Position numbers and translations under genes: made by a program
Shown: positions 5,183-5,936 of the stretch, piece by piece
Layout: each line of letters opens with the position of its first letter
Numbering within the stretch: the first letter of the stretch is position 1
Assembly: GCA_030596465.1 (NCBI GenBank)
Contig: JAUVJW010000132.1
Coordinates: forward strand, 1 to 5,936
Direction: 5' to 3'
Length of the DNA stretch: 5,936 nucleotides
Origin: Candidatus Fermentibacteraceae bacterium
GTDB lineage: Bacteria > Fermentibacterota > Fermentibacteria > Fermentibacterales > JCC-6
The notes under the pieces: model-generated
The model's input: only the letters and a program-made list of their open reading frames with translations
Told to the model about the DNA's origin: nothing
Database searches by the model: none

Positions 5183-5936
5183 TTGGACCGAACTTCCTAC
5201 TTCAGTGACCGCGCGAATGGAATGCAGCGCTCAGTAATTCGAGAGCTTCTCAAACTGACAAACAATCCCGAAATTATCTCTTTCGCGGGAGGTCTTCCTG
5301 CTTCTCAAACATTCCCTGTTGAATATGTAAAAAGAGCAACGGCGAAAGTTCTGGAAGAAGAACATGAAAAAGCTCTTCAGTACGGTGCCACAGAGGGTGA
5401 TCCCAGACTACGCGGAAAACTGGCTGAAATCATGCGGAAGGATGGTATTGATGCCGATCCCAATCGCGTTCTGGTAACCACCGCAAGTCAGCAGGGTCTT
5501 GAGATTATGGCAAAGGTCTTTTTCAATCCGGGAGATACATGCATTGTTGGTCTCCCCACCTACCTTGGAGGGCTTCAATCCATAAAGAGCTATGGTGGAG
5601 TACCGATTGGAGTTGAGCTTGATGAACACGGTATGATTCCGGAAAAGCTCGTTGAGATGCTTGATAAACTTGAGGCAGAAGGCAGAAGACCGAGGTTGAT
5701 ATACATAATCCCCGATTTTCAGAACCCGGCAGGCGTAACAATTCCACTTGAGCGCAGAAAAGAAATTGTAAAGATTGCCCGTGATCGAGCCTACATCATT
5801 GTAGAAGATACTCCCTACCGTCAGATCAGGTTCGAGGGTGAGCATCAGCCGACATTCCAGAGTCTGGCCCCGGAAAGGGTTTTAAGCCTCTACACATTCT
5901 CCAAGATCATGCTTCCCGGTTTCCGTCTTGGCTGGG
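5183..5936 (+). CDS. PLP-dependent aminotransferase, class I/II (LysN/Aro8/MocR-type), 3' end cut by window
   Basis: The window holds 251 complete codons; the gene runs off the right edge, and the family is usually about 390-430 residues. This fold-type I enzyme moves amino groups between an amino acid and a 2-oxo acid using pyridoxal phosphate. Visible signatures are ISFAGGLPASQTFP (32-45), LQYGATEGDPRLR (65-77), TTASQQGLE (99-107, phosphate-side), PTYLGG (125-130), PDFQNPAG (177-184, conserved Asn181), VEDTPYRQIRF (207-217, Asp209 near the pyridine nitrogen) and TFSKIMLPGFRLGW (238-251) with Schiff-base Lys241. This set matches the 2-aminoadipate / aromatic / valine-pyruvate-type group related to LysN and to MocR C-terminal domains. 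No DNA-binding wHTH domain precedes it, so it is an enzyme and not a MocR regulator. Substrate cannot be fixed. Start: TTG at 5183 with AAAGGGG (5169-5175) at 7-nt spacing; the next in-frame ATG (5222) would trim conserved N-terminal sequence. Confidence 0.92.
   Translation, partial: MDRTSYFSDRANGMQRSVIRELLKLTNNPEIISFAGGLPASQTFPVEYVKRATAKVLEEEHEKALQYGATEGDPRLRGKLAEIMRKDGIDADPNRVLVTTASQQGLEIMAKVFFNPGDTCIVGLPTYLGGLQSIKSYGGVPIGVELDEHGMIPEKLVEMLDKLEAEGRRPRLIYIIPDFQNPAGVTIPLERRKEIVKIARDRAYIIVEDTPYRQIRFEGEHQPTFQSLAPERVLSLYTFSKIMLPGFRLGW

Noticed and set aside
5408..5845. Minus-strand open frame of 145 codons
   Set aside because: It is opposite the aminotransferase, whose plus-strand motifs (YGATEGDPRLR, NPAG, TFSK) are unambiguous.

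Overview
The window looks like ordinary chromosomal DNA from a diderm (Gram-negative) bacterium. Two predicted lipoproteins carry lipoboxes, one with a peptidoglycan-binding SPOR domain and one with a parvulin foldase domain. Base composition is balanced, and starts include GTG and TTG with clear Shine-Dalgarno sequences. The gene set does not fix the phylum. An uncultured lineage, perhaps near the FCB group, is only a guess.

Layout. At the left edge is a minus-strand tRNA-Gly(GCC) with an encoded CCA end and its own stable-RNA-type promoter. Its 3' end is one arm of a perfect 16-bp inverted repeat. A 190-bp spacer follows, then a plus-strand TPR-like protein (316-906) whose start codon is uncertain. 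Its stop lies 1 bp from the stop of a converging minus-strand operon.

That operon (5026 down to 908) has six genes packed with overlaps or gaps of a few bases. In transcription order they are: a Pin1-type parvulin lipoprotein, an RluD-family 23S rRNA pseudouridine synthase, an unrecognised polytopic membrane protein, the tRNA pseudouridine synthase TruA, a conserved protein resembling the deoxyhypusine-synthase-like group, and a SPOR-domain lipoprotein. It mixes envelope functions (export-side folding, peptidoglycan binding) with RNA modification. The tight coupling suggests one transcript and coordinated expression, not one pathway.

Upstream of the operon, a 156-bp intergenic region holds predicted divergent promoters whose -35 elements occupy the same bases. 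The plus-strand promoter drives a PLP-dependent aminotransferase of the LysN/Aro8/MocR-type class, cut by the right edge just after its catalytic lysine.

I see no CRISPR array, transposase, phage gene or obvious new multi-gene defence system. The points most worth checking are the tRNA-spanning inverted repeat, the shared divergent promoter, the non-canonical start of the TPR gene, and two uncharacterised proteins (DHS-like and membrane) embedded in a housekeeping operon.
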